Shown: positions 12,201 through 23,100 of the stretch, one piece after another | Position numbering within the stretch: position 1 is the stretch's first letter | How the letters are laid out: every line of letters begins with the position of its first letter | DNA from: Eimeria necatrix | Lineage: Eukaryota; Apicomplexa; Conoidasida; Eucoccidiorida; Eimeriidae | Assembly: GCF_000499385.1 (NCBI RefSeq) | Contig: NW_013651750.1 | Coordinates: 31,815 to 95,814, forward strand | Direction: 5' to 3' | Length of the DNA: 64,000 nucleotides | Notes under the pieces: model-generated | Databases searched by the model: none | The model's input: only the letters and a program-made list of their open reading frames with translations | Told to the model about the DNA's origin: nothing | Made by a program: the position numbers and the translations under genes

Positions 12201-13150
12201 AAGACGTGCAAGGGGTCTGGCAAAGGGGAAATTCTGCTAGGGAAGGCCCTCCGTACTGCAGGTCCTGGGCGAAGTCATGCGGTTGCCGCTTTACTGTGCA
12301 GGGGTGGCACCCGAAGGTTTATCAAAAGCTAGCAAACACACTGCGGTGAAAGAGAACACTGGATCAAAAAGGCCTAGTAAAGGGCTGGTTCCCACTACAA
12401 GAACTACGTCATAGTCCACCTGCTATTGAACACTAAGACCGCGCTACGGCTCTGTGAAGGGAGGCAGGGAACGCTATTTTGTGCTCTTCTGGCTCACAAC
12501 GAAACAGCCCCACACTGGCCACTTCATTGTTCTTGGTTCCCTTAGCAGCCAAGTACCCTGGTGACGAGAAGCGTCCGTCGTCCAATTCCAAGCTCAAGCG
12601 TACTCTGTTGTTCGGGAAGAAAGACCGCGATGGAAGCGCATAAAACCACAACTGAGACCCTTAATCTCTTACGGGTGCACAAGGCTGTTCTGTATGACAG
12701 GCTGTCTCGCCGTGTGCCCCCAAGGGGCTTCCGTGCCCATCTCTTCAAGTTGCCCAGCAAGGTTCCCGCAGGACCTGCTATGTAGGTTGTGGGAGGCATT
12801 CTGCTCAGCTTTCACAAGCATGAGATAGCTGCATTGTCAGCAAAGAGGTGGAATGGCTTTGTAGTGAGCCAGGCGCTATGTGTACCTCTGGCTCTGGCTA
12901 CGAATTCGCACTTACCACTACTCAATAAAAGCATGGCTTAAAGCGTAAAAACGACATTAATGAATGTTGCCCTGCTACAGTGTAGAACTGCGCATTACAG
13001 GCCCTGCATGCTCTTCTATATGCGCCTCGCCTATCATGCGTGCTTGAGAGATCCAGTGACAGATCAGGCTCTTGAATGATGCACACAATGCTAGATATCA
13101 AATGTTAAATGTCATTCAGATAGTTCATGATGCCCCATATTCAGGCCACA
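9261..13150. other. Gene-poor spacer upstream of the nucleoporin
   Basis: About 3.9 kb with only short frames (131 codons at most), none recognisable. It contains the hairpin at 9367-9449, a short TA microsatellite near 11758-11768, and otherwise unremarkable sequence. The promoter of the minus-strand nucleoporin should lie just above 9260, but no defined motif can be named. Confidence 0.5.
9367..9449. repeat. 83-nt bulged inverted repeat
   Basis: TGGTAGC at 9367-9373 followed by TCTTCA at 9374-9379 pairs with TGAAGA at 9433-9438 and GCTACCA at 9443-9449. This makes a 13-bp stem interrupted by a 4-nt bulge (GCAT). A smaller stem (GAGG/CCTC) sits inside the loop around 9385-9398. The 7-bp outer stem and the loop GGTCGAATCC recall tRNA parts, but the arm order is wrong for a tRNA. 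It lies about 110 bp upstream of the nucleoporin start codon. Confidence 0.4.
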
Positions 13151-13228
13151 TTCGAAATCTCAATGAGAGTTGAGTATTTTTCCGTGCTTCAGTGTAAAAA
13201 CAGGCTTGCTCGCCCAGGAAGGACCTGT

Positions 13229-13440
13229 AGTGCATGGGCACTACGATCGGGTGCTCCTGACCGTAGCTAGTTGGCAATCTACAAGCAGTCAACACGCTGA
13301 ACGAGGACAGGGCCTTCTTACTAGTATCGAAGTAAGGCAGTTTATCAGCAAATTATCATGTGTACACTAGAGATGTCTATGAATGCCTGCAGATTGGGGT
13401 TGGCGATAGCGCCGGCACCGGTGCTGTCGTGCACAGCGCA
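13229..13440 (+). repeat. Dispersed repeat, copy 1
   Basis: Begins near a palindromic TGTAGTGCATGGGCACTAC and contains the segment ending GCCGGCACCGGTG (13411-13423). This segment recurs in direct orientation at 14484-14592 and 15128-15222 and inverted at 14104-14225. The copies share order and length but differ by many substitutions, so they are old family members. Confidence 0.6.
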
Positions 13441-13643
13441 TACTGCTACGGCTATGTTGCTACCTGCCCCTCGAGCAGGGTCTATGATCGGCATCTAACG
13501 TAGGCCCATTACCTTGAAACCGTAGCTTATATTTATCGAAATACAGTAATTCTTAAGTTTCCAAAATCTGTTGTTATTCGATTTGCCCCACTCGGGATGC
13601 TCGCCTCCTAGGTCCTGTGGGGAGGAGGCCTGCACTGGTGCCG

Positions 13644-14107
13644 GTTGTAGTGCCGGGCACTACAATTGACCTTCGTCGCTACACCCGAGACTTACTAACG
13701 CGAAAAGCATGAATAATATTGAATATCTTAGGGCATAAGGCATCGTAGGATAGTGGAAAATCATAAGAGAGAACAATGGGCTCGCTAGCCCGCACCGGGT
13801 GCGAGGTTGGGCGCGAGGTTGGTGCCGCGACGCGACTCGGGCACTGACCCTCGGCGAAGGTCAGCTCTCAGTTCTATTATCCTGGGTTTTCTCACCTCAT
13901 NNNNNNNNNNNNNNNNNNNNNNNNNNNNNNNNNNNNNNNNNNNNNNNNNNNNNNNNNNNNNNNNNNNNNNNNNNNNNNNNNNNNNNNNNNNNNNNNNNNN
14001 TGTTGTTGACTATAGTCAGGTACCTTTGACCGACTGTGCCGAGTGACCGCCGAGTCGGACTCGCCAAGGGACATTACGTGGTAACAGTGTAGACAGCTGT
14101 TCACTAC
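13644..14107 (+). mobile_element. MITE-like element, left copy (contains assembly gap)
   Basis: Starts with the perfect palindrome TTGTAGTGCCGGGCACTACAA and ends at GTTCACTACA. Apart from the gap, it aligns end to end with the reverse complement of 43683-44102 at roughly 85-90 percent identity by eye. The outermost bases GTAGTG and CACTAC form short terminal inverted repeats. No transposase is encoded, so it is best seen as a non-autonomous element of about 420 bp. The other copies in 13.2-18.7 kb share only its end sequences, so several subfamilies are likely. Confidence 0.65.
13901..14000. other. Assembly gap of 100 N
   Basis: Exactly 100 unknown bases, a conventional filler length. By alignment with the inverted copy at 43683-44102, the true missing sequence inside the repeat is only about 50 bp, corresponding to roughly 43789-43838 of the other copy. 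Confidence 0.99.
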
Positions 14108-14225
14108 ACCGGTGCTATCGCCAGCCCCAGTCTCCACGCATTTTCAGGCACCTCTAGCGTATGCATATTAAGTCACAGACAAATTGCCTTACTTTGATCC
14201 TAGTAGGAGGCTCCTGTCCTCCTCC
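14104..14225 (-). repeat. Dispersed repeat, inverted copy
   Basis: The reverse complement contains the same run seen at 13330-13423: a CTACTAG/AAGTAAGGCA start, then CTAGAGGTG, then GGGGCTGGCGATAGCACCGGTG. It lies immediately beside the end of the MITE-like element, suggesting nested or composite insertion. Confidence 0.55.
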
Positions 14226-14264
14226 AGTGTTGCGACCCCTTGTAGCTCGCTAGCTAGCTATCGT

Positions 14265-14600
14265 CTATAGGTCACCAGCAAGCCCTATTGTAGTGCCTGT
14301 GCATTACAGGTGCAGGACTCCTCACCACAAGGCCAAGGAGGCAAGAGCCCCAAGTGGGGACTTTTAAGAATAAGGTATTTGAAAACTGGAGAAGATAACT
14401 GCATTTAATGATATTTGGATATTTATTTCGTACAGATGCGCCAAAGCCGTTAAGAGGTTGAGACGCGGATTGAGCGCTGTAGCCTCTTACTAGTGGAGTA
14501 GGAATGCAATTTGTCAACAAATTAAGATGTATAGACTAGAAATGCCCGCGAATGCTCTAAGATTGGGGCTGCCGACAACGCCGGCACCGGTGAGCGTCAC
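14265..14600 (+). repeat. Dispersed repeat, copy 2
   Basis: Starts with GGTCACCAGCAAGCCCTATTG, followed by TGTAGTGCCTGTGCATTACA, and ends with ACGCCGGCACCGGTG. Both the start (compare 16655-16685) and the end (compare 13330-13423) are shared with other repeats in this island. Confidence 0.6.
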
Positions 14601-15061
14601 ATCCTCACCGTACCAGCAAAGCAAAAACGAGAAGAAACGACTTTTATGAAGTATGATTTTGAGAACTTAATATGAAACGATCTTTTTAATAAATTGGTCG
14701 ACGATACGCGACCGATGCGTCGGTAGTAGAGAAACTTTCATTGAACACCAGAGTAGAGGGTTGTGCAGCATCGTAGACGCTGTAGAGAACGCAGTGTACT
14801 ACAGTAGCAGCCGGAGCCGCTGCGCACTACAGGACCGGTGAGTGGCTGACCTCCATTCGGCCATATGGTCATATGAGTAAAGTAATATGCCTTTTGGCCT
14901 CAAGGCCACCCCATCTAATCCTTGCTAGGCCTGGGTGTTGCCGCATGCTTGGACAATTTGCTTCTTAGGCAGTATTGATTTGGCAAAGCAGGTTAGCCTC
15001 CTGCCAGGAGTCTTCATGTATTTCACAGGCACTAGATTGGCGCTTGCTGGTGACCTTTAGT

Positions 15062-15235
15062 GGTTAGCTACCTGGTGAGCTATAAGAGGTTAGCACGCTG
15101 TAAGGATGCAGATAACTTGTTATTCCTAGCGAAGTAACGCGATTCATAAGCAAAATAGCATGTGTAGGCTAGGAGTGCTTGTGAATATCCTAAGGCTGAG
15201 GCTGGCGATGACACCGACACTGGTGTGGGGCACCG
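15062..15235 (+). repeat. Dispersed repeat, copy 3
   Basis: Carries the same ordered blocks as copies 1 and 2 (GCATGTGTAGGCTAGGAGTGC, then a GGCTGGCGATGACACCGACAC end) but is the most diverged of the three direct copies. Confidence 0.5.
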
Positions 15236-15364
15236 CCTTAACCGGGTCAGGAATATCATAACTAAAATTCTTGACTTTTAAGAAGGTTCTATTGACAGAC
15301 TCGAAGGAAGATGGGTTATTGATTATCTGGTGCTGTTTTATAGAATATGCAGCGAATGCAGAGG

Positions 15365-15440
15365 GTTCGTCAGAAGGGCGCCCTATTCGTGCTCCAGGAA
15401 GCAACGTAGTAGCAGCAGAGAGCTCTGTTCACTACACCTC
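15365..15440 (+). repeat. Dispersed repeat end, paired with 18590-18665
   Basis: Contains GTCAGAAGGGCGCCCTATTC followed by AACGTAGTAGCAGCAGAG and CTGTTCACTACACC. The first two blocks reappear in reverse complement at 18610-18660, and the last block matches the end of the MITE-like elements. Confidence 0.55.
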
Positions 15441-16499
15441 ATCTTCTTTCTCGTGCACTAGTTCTACTTTAAGTTCCGCAAGTGCAAGTTTACAAAATCA
15501 GAAGTTCGTCTTCCCCTGTTATACTCCTGGCACAGGGGTGTCTGTGAAGGGGAAAAGCCTTTGCAAACAAGATACAGGCCTTTCTCATGTGATCCGAATC
15601 GCTAGACAACGGAGCTCAAGCATGCCAATTGCCCGGTAGAGGAAGCTCTTACCGTATCGTCGTTGCCGCTTAATTTCTTTTACCATAGACCTCAAACTCA
15701 CAACCACGCCTCAAAAAACTCAAAAGACGCTTAATCGACTACACGACCTTGAAAGTTTCAGATACAATGAAGCGTTTTGAGTTGTATTCTATTGGTGTGG
15801 TTTTTCACGAAAAGCAGAGACCAATTAGTTTCTTCATCCAGGCTATAAAACCAACGCACCACAAATATTTAAGCCAAAGCCAGGAATTGGAGTTTCTACT
15901 GAGAGATCTAAGAAAAACCGCCTAATTTGTGCATGCCGCTAAGATGACAGCTAACAGAAATTTTAGCCTCCCTCTCACCTAGCACAACTGAGCTCGTCTA
16001 AACCCCTTTCTGATGGCAGGGCTTTATATCGTGGCTTCCTGGAGGAGCTCAATGACCTTGCTGTTACGCACCCACAATGTGGGCGGATTCAAGTGTATGA
16101 TACATTGTCAGATATCCACAATACCCCAGAATGGCTGAATCGAGCGTTCTGATTCACAAGTGAGTCACTTCTAAAGCGCGACTAACTTCACGCGCGTGAG
16201 CATCTGAGCTTCCTAAAGGGCATCACAGCAATGAAGGGCTGCAGGAAAACTAAATTATAGTGGCAGACCAACGTAAGCGTGTTTGCAGGCCGTCTAATAC
16301 GCCATTCGTAGTGACCGGCGCTCTCTGCTGCTACTACGTAACTTCCTGTCGCACACACTGGGCATACCTCTGTAGAATTCCTTACCTTCGAGACATGTGT
16401 TTTGAAACACCATCAAAATAATTAGCTACCAGTTGCCTTTCAAGTCTATCGTTTGAACTTCTCAAAAGAGAATCATAGTTCTGACTGCCCTTACCCCGT

Positions 16500-16690
16500 T
16501 GGGTCCCCTTTCCAATGCCCGCGCCATCACCAGCCCCAGCGTCAGGATAGAAACAAACGTTCCCTGCCTATAAATGCTGTCTCGCGTACAAACCACTTAC
16601 GTCTATTAATATTAGTAATGTATCTGTGCCCTTTCGGCGTACTAACCTCTAGAGGCCACCAGAAAGCGCTATTGTAGTGCCTGCGCACAA
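16500..16690 (-). repeat. Dispersed repeat fragments
   Basis: The reverse complement of 16516-16545 matches the GGGGCTGG(T/C)GATGGCGC block of the dispersed repeat. Positions 16655-16685 match the start of copy 2, including CTATTGTAGTGCCTGCGCA. The piece is partial and rearranged. Confidence 0.4.
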
Positions 16691-16987
16691 CTTCCTCTCT
16701 TGCCGGGCTAAGCCGGTCTACCCAGATTTCATGATTTCAGTTGCTTCGGCCTCGACTATAATGTCACCTTTTCTGGCTTGATCTTTCCTTGATGTTCTCT
16801 CCTGTGTCTGCTACGTTCTCTGCGCTGCTGTGCTATGCCGTTTTCTGTGCGTGTGACTCTAATGCTAAAGCGTTGGCTGTAAAAAGCCTGCATGAGCACA
16901 TGAAGATGCGCAGCACTCCCAACCCCTCCGGCGCGGCAGGAAAGACTGCCTGTACGGAGGACGGTGCATGTGGACGGGCCCGAGGCG

Positions 16988-17173
16988 CTACGGCTCGGAA
17001 GGGGAAGTGCAGGTCTGAGCGTGAAGACGAGTGGGCTGGCGGCGGTGCCAGGCACGCACTAAAGCCGGTAAACCTGTAAGATGGTGAGCGGGCTCCCACG
17101 TGGCTTGCTCTTCAGGTGTTCCGCGCCACTTGACGAGGTACTGGGCGTTGGCGCTCGAGCCGCGCCGGTCCAT
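16988..17173 (-). pseudogene. Chromodomain fragment of a Ty3/gypsy chromovirus
   Basis: The minus strand encodes a chromodomain-like stretch: YLVKWRG, then EATWEP-like QATWEPAHHL, then a short helix ending ALVRAW. This is the C-terminal integrase module that chromoviruses use to bind modified histones. It lies downstream, in element orientation, of the integrase piece at 17475-17936, as expected for a chromovirus pol. The frame is open for only about 60 codons and a frame change separates it from the integrase. Coccidian genomes are known to carry chromoviruses. Confidence 0.7.
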
Positions 17174-17474
17174 GATGTGATGCGGATCCGTTGGATTATC
17201 AGCCTTATCGTGGGTAGGGAGCTATCCCGCGTCCGCTTGCTGGGAAGCCAACTCAGGAGGAAGCGGGCCACTGGCGAATTAACTGTGAAACGTGGAAGAC
17301 GTGGCAATTATAAGCGAGACAGCAGGCGACAGTGCCTCTACGTTCGGTAACATCAAAGGGTCCCCCGTGACGGGGCTCAGAGTTGGCTTATTTGTTCAAA
17401 GGCAGTATATGCTTGATGCTGAGCCAAACCTGATCGAATACGGCATTATCCGCCGCGCGGTGATATGCGTCTGC

Positions 17475-17936
17475 TTAGTACTTCTGCTGCCATTTCGCCT
17501 TTGGGATGTGGTCCTGGGCCCTGTCACAAAGCTGACGGAAAAACTTCGCCATCAAAGGGGTGTGCGTACGAGCTAACGCACCCACGACGTCGGCGTCTGC
17601 GGCTGGTAGTGGATTCTCGCCGACCATGACCTCGGAAGTGGATAGATCGATGAACGAATGGATTGCCGTGTTGTAAGCAAGCTCCAGGGCAGGAAGCAGG
17701 CGCTCCCATTCACGTTCATCAGGGTGTATCTGGGTGCGGAGCATCTGCTCCGGGGTGGGGCTAACCCGCTGAGTTTGGCTGTCTCTCTGGGGACGGTAGG
17801 ACGAGGACATGGCACGTTTGATGTTGAAACAGCTACAGAGTTGTTGCCGAAGATCAGATTGAAAACAGGGGTTCTGGTCGGAAATGAGCACATCCAGAAA
17901 GCCGTGGCAGGGCCTAAGACGGTCCGCAAGAAGCAT
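17475..17936 (-). pseudogene. Retroelement integrase core fragment (degenerate)
   Basis: The minus-strand frame shows the second half of a DDE integrase core: an ISDQNPCF block holding the second catalytic Asp, then SSSYRPQ, then QTQRV, where the family normally has Glu in the E position of the DD(35)E triad and Gln is seen here. A typical W..LLPALELAYN helix follows. The first catalytic Asp is outside the open frame. The missing acid and broken frames indicate a non-functional relic. Confidence 0.75.
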
Positions 17937-18057
17937 ACGCCATCAGCTGCGGTGAATGACTTCTTAGCAGGAATGAACTAGGCCATCTTATTAAGCGAGC
18001 CGACGAACACTAGAATCGAGTCGTGCTCCGACTTAGTAAAGGGAAGCTCTGATAAAA

Positions 18058-18252
18058 TCAAGGGTCTCGTGGGTCCATCGACGCGAAGGGATGAGTAGCT
18101 GTTTTTGTGGGGTTCTCGTTAAGTGACTTAGACGCACGGCAGCGAGTGCATGATGCCACATATGCAGTAGTGTAGGGGCTCATTCCTGGGCAGAGGTAAT
18201 GCTTCCTTAGAGCCGTGAAGGTATTCTTCTTGCCTCGATGTCCTACTGTCAC
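18058..18252 (-). pseudogene. Integrase zinc-binding (H2C2) domain fragment
   Basis: The minus strand encodes GHRG-KK-T, an altered tyrosine-tryptophan block (HYLCPGM where FYWPGM is usual), and a CTRC pair, the HHCC-type zinc finger at the integrase N-terminus. It sits just upstream of the core fragment at 17475-17936 in the correct order but in a different frame. No reverse transcriptase or long terminal repeat was recognised beyond it, so the element looks 5'-truncated. Confidence 0.65.
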
Positions 18253-18589
18253 ATGGTCATGTTATGAATACAGGACGTGCTTGAGGAACTCAAGGAATTG
18301 AGAGATGCAGATTTTCCATATTCAATGAGTGCGGACGTGCAAGTAAGGTGACACATAGCGAAAAGTAGATAGACGATTACGAAATTCTATTGTACAGCGT
18401 CGCCGGGTTGTTTTACGGCGGCTCCTTAGCGGGTACGAAAAGCATAAGACTTCAAGTTAGCATGTGTCCAAACGGTCGTATCAGGGGGGCCTGCGGTTGC
18501 CCGCAATCTACGGATCCAACTCCTTAAAAGTAGAGAATCATAGTCCTGACTCTTCTGACCCAGTTGGGTCAGTACGTCGTCTCAGGGCA

Positions 18590-18665
18590 GGCGCTGTATT
18601 GCACAGCGTTCTCTGCTGCTACTACTTTACTACCTCGCCCAAGAATAGGGCGCCCTTCTGACTAA
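18590..18665 (-). repeat. Dispersed repeat end, inverted
   Basis: Reverse complement of the block at 15365-15440: TTCTCTGCTGCTACTACTTT followed by GAATAGGGCGCCCTTCTGAC. A related shorter match, CTCTCTGCTGCTACTACGTA, occurs at 16321-16340. Confidence 0.5.
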
Positions 18666-20134
18666 TTCTCTACTACATTCGACACATCCCTCATAAACAA
18701 TACGCAGTTATTAATAAAAGCAATCATCTTTCAAGGTCTCGTTCCAAGTTTTCCAAAAAGTCGTCCCTAGATGGTAGCGCTTTATGAGTACGGCGAAGCT
18801 CATGGCTGGGTCTCCAGTAACAGGCAGAGCCGAATTATATTTTTGTGTTATTCGGACTTTACCATCTTGTCGCTATGTCGAATTCAGGACAGGGACTATC
18901 ATCTCCTTAGGGGTGGTCTTGCTCCCTTCGGATCTCAACTGGTCCTACGGGTCGCATTGCGCTCCTTGCTCAGAGGCTTAGTAGTTTATACTTTCTTGTC
19001 AAGATCTCACTCGTCATCGGCAGCGCAGCGCTGTATCTCCTGCGCTTCGAGTGCCCGAGTTAGGCTCGCACTATGGCGCTTGCGTGTCTATGACTCCGAA
19101 CACGCATTCGGTTTTTCGACTAGTCCAAAATATGCGGGTGTATGCGGGCTGAGCACTAAAAAATTTGCCCGGAAGCTTCCTTAGTACGTAGACGAGAGCC
19201 AAGGCCGAGTGGGCGGCCACATGTGCCCTACGGCCGCCTATGTAGGGGCAACACGCCCACTTGCCTTAATTTTATAGGAAAAACATGGCACATTGCTTGA
19301 AAAGCGAGGAGTTCAAAGTGGCAGCAAAACAGCTGGGCTTTCTCCTTAACGCTCAGCTTCACTGAGTGAACCGGTAACATTCGTAGTACTAGGCATTAGG
19401 TTGACGCGCGCACGCTGCTTTCACAATTTGAATGAGAAGTAAAAGGCCGGGCGGCTATAACCCGCACACTGCGTTACAGGACCCTTGTTTATGTCTGGCT
19501 ACTCTGTGTTTACCAGTTGAAGGCAGCACCTCGTGAAGTGACGGAAATTAGAGGACGCAGTAAAACTTGTGGCTCTTATATAACTTTAATCTTTCTTGGC
19601 TGGCCCCAGACATTTTTGTGTTGTTTAAGAGGCAGGGTAAGCAGGCAACAACAAAGTCAACAATCGAAGGTGACCTGCAGCCATTGAGGGCCCCTAGAGC
19701 ATATTTCCCCCCGCCACAACGTAATTTAAACTTCTTAAAACTGTAAATTAGAGAGTTTGTAGATGCATATTTTGTCTCTGAATAGTAAGGCAGCAGCTGA
19801 TTGCTTCATCTGTGCTGCATGTTTGCTGAGACAACACCTATGTGACGACGGGCCACGTAGAGCGCCCCAGTCGCCAGCAGCTCTAGCAGCCCCGAAGACA
19901 GGCTTTTGTACTGCCTGAAAGATTGAACCTTCCTGGTGAAACATCTGAATATATTGAAGTAACATGCTGCAGTAATGTTTGATTAGGGTCGACCTGTGAA
20001 TTCTTGCCTCTGGTCAGTTGCTGCTGAAGGAGCGGCAACAGCTATTCTCTCGAGCTACTTACAGCGGGACAGGTACGAACACGCCCGATCAATAAGGAAC
20101 TTATTCGGGGATTCACATTCACAGAAAATCTAAA
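18666..20134. other. Spacer upstream of the aconitase gene
   Basis: A 137-codon plus-strand frame (18771-19184) shows no known motif. Nothing else is recognised. The aconitase promoter should lie in the last few hundred bases. An in-frame stop at 20093 supports the ATG at 20135 as the start unless an upstream exon exists. Confidence 0.5.
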
Positions 20135-23100
20135 ATGACCGACGGTTCACCTCCCGAGACAACTGGAAACATTGCCAGCAACTCCCGTCCCGATGGGAAG
20201 GCCGCTGCGCATCCCTATGCACACCTTTTGGAAACGCTCAGTGGTTTCGAAGAGAAGATATATAATATACAGAAACTTGGAAAAGACGAAGTCTGCCGTC
20301 TTCCGTACTGCATTCGTGTGCTGCTGGAGTCTGCTGTCCGGAACTGCGACGGCTTCCTCGTGACCGAAGCCGACGTCGAAGGCATCTTGAAGTGGGGGTC
20401 ATCATTCAACGCTAAGGAAGACACAGTCCAGGTAGATGTTCCATTCATACCTGCTAGAGTAATTCTGCAAGACTTCACGGGTGTTCCATGCGTTGTCGAC
20501 CTCGCCGCGATGCGTGACGCCATGAAGGAGTTAGGATGTGACCCTCTAAAGATCAATCCGCGGGTTCCCGTAGACCTCATAGTTGATCATTCCGTCCAAG
20601 TGGACAAAGCCAGAAGGTATGCATGCCGTTGTCCACCATGTGCATGCTGGACAGCGGAGCACACACATTCGTATTGTTAAAAGCCTCAACTGGGTGCCCA
20701 CGACACCGAGCATGCCTCTATAACTTCTCTGTATGTATTGACGCAGCCAAAACGCAATGGCTTATAACGAGGCAATGGAGATGCATCGCAACGGCGAGCG
20801 CTTCTCTTTCTTGAAGTGGGCAGCAAACACTTTTTCGCAGATGCTCATTGTGCCGCCAGGCTCCGGGATAGTTCATCAGGTGAATCTGGAGTACTTGGCT
20901 AGGGTTGTAGTGACGAGGGATGGACTTTGCTTTCCGGATTCGCTCGTGGGAACTGATTCGCATACAACCATGGTCGACGGACTAGGCATTGTGGGATGGT
21001 GAGGCAATATGACTACATACAGGGATTCGACATGTGTACTGGAAGAGCGCTACGGTAGGCTAGCACTTTGCGACGTGTGTGATGATCCTCAGCTGGTACT
21101 GCTGTCTGTTTGAATGTTCTCACGTACGCATCCACGCAGGGGAGTTGGTGGAATTGAAGCTGAGGCGACTATGTTAGGCCAGCCTGTTTCCATGACACTT
21201 CCGCCAGTCTTGGGTGTGCGCCTTGTCGGTCATTTGAGCTCCGCTTGCACAACAACGGACTTAGTGCTTCATGTTGTCCGCATATTACGTACGCGTGGCG
21301 TTGTTGACCATTTCGTGGAATTCTTTGGGGAGAGTTGCTCCACGCTTTCGGTTCCCGACCGGGCCACCATTGCAAACATGAGCCCAGAGTTTGGTGCTAC
21401 CATTGGCTACTTTCCCCCTGATGAAGTAACCCTTAAGTACCTGCTGTCTACTGGTCGAAGCTCCAGGGAAGTGGAAAAGATAAAGGCTTACCTTTTGCAG
21501 CAAGGGATGTTTAGGACATACACAGGCTCCGAAACGGAGGTATCCTACACAGGTGAGGCCCACAAGTCATCGGTTAGGGAAGCCTGACTATCTTCAGCTG
21601 CAGCCTTTGTAATGTGTGTGCTTCCGACGGGTGCGGCTGCTGCAGATGTAGTGGAAATTGACTTGTCTAAGATTGAACCGTGCGTTGCGGGTCCCAAGCG
21701 CCCTCAGGACGAAGTTCTTCTTCGCAACCTTAAGGCGGAGTTCACCGTACGCAACAAGTGAATATCCTGCTCTACGGAACAGAAATTACGGTTCGCGGCA
21801 CTTGCTTATGTTTGCCAAGGCGTAAGCTTGTGCGCGCAGGAGAGCTTAACTGCTCCCACTGGTTTCAAGGGTTTTGGCTTGAAGCCTGACGCCGTATCTC
21901 TTCGCGTGCCGCTGGCATTTGAGGGCAAAACTTACGAGCTTCGACAGGTGAGACGGGTCGTAGATGCTGTGCAGCAGCAGTGTAGCAGGCGTTTGGATGT
22001 TCAAAATTGTTAGTTACGTGGTTTTGCCCGGGAAACGTTTTCTGTGCGTCTCTCAGGGGTCGGTAGTGATTGCGGCGATCACAAGCTGCACGAACACGTC
22101 CAACCCGTCGGTTATGATCGGTGCTGGCCTGTTAGCTCGAAGAGCAGTCGTAGGTTTCGCAGTTTATCCCTTATTCGCAGCAGATGCATTTTCTGACTGC
22201 ATGCCGTAAGGGATTGGTTCTTTCAAATCAGAATTTTTTTGATCGGGTGTTCTATGTGATAATTAACTGCACAGTAGATGAGGGCATCTTCTACTACAGA
22301 ATTTTCCAGAGTGTTTAATTATGCATGTGTCTTAGGAGCTGGGACTTAGCGTTGCTCCGTATATAAAAACCTCCCTCTCACCTGGGAGCCACGTGGTTCA
22401 GCGCTACCTTGAAGCCGCGGGCCTTCTACCGGCCCTGGAGGAGCTGGGCTTTTACCTAGCAGGTTAGTATAGACACATGCTGCCCCCCAATAATGGCCAT
22501 GAATGGCGCTTTTGCACGTCATTTCTTGCCCCGTTGTGGAGGTCTCACATGCGGTGATGCTCGTCTAGCGTGCAGTGTGACTCAGGATTCGGCTGCATGA
22601 CATGTATTGGTAACAGTGGAGACCTTCCAGAGGTATGTAAGTCAGTAGGAAGTGATGGGGAGCCCAGGTTGTTCTTACCTACGCCTCCACCAGTGCCCAA
22701 ACTCAATGACGCGTGATTTTCACTGGTTGCTCTTCTCTACATAGATATCTGACTGCGTGATTGAATGCGTGTGCAGGAAGTGACCGCAGCTATTCAGTCG
22801 AACCCAGATCTGGTTGTTGCGGCGGTTCTTTCTGGTGCGCTTTTTCGAGTCAGCATTTTAGCAGAAAGCTGACAATGGGCTTTAATTCGGGCAAACGGAC
22901 GCAGTTCACAAGATGTGACGCAGGAAAGAGCGCGTTCTTTTTGCTGCCACTGCAGGCAACAGGAATTTTGAGGGTCGCGTGCACCCTCTCACTCGTGCGA
23001 ACTACCTTGCTTCTCCGCCACTCTGTGTCGCCTTTGCTATTGCCGGTGGGCGTTTTGTCAGCCTCTTCTGGGACATTGCCACCAAGTTTGAGTTGCTGGG

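Noticed and set aside
12433..12799. Overlapping minus- and plus-strand frames of 72-85 codons, considered as gag or pol scraps
   Set aside because: No zinc knuckle, protease or reverse transcriptase motif was visible.
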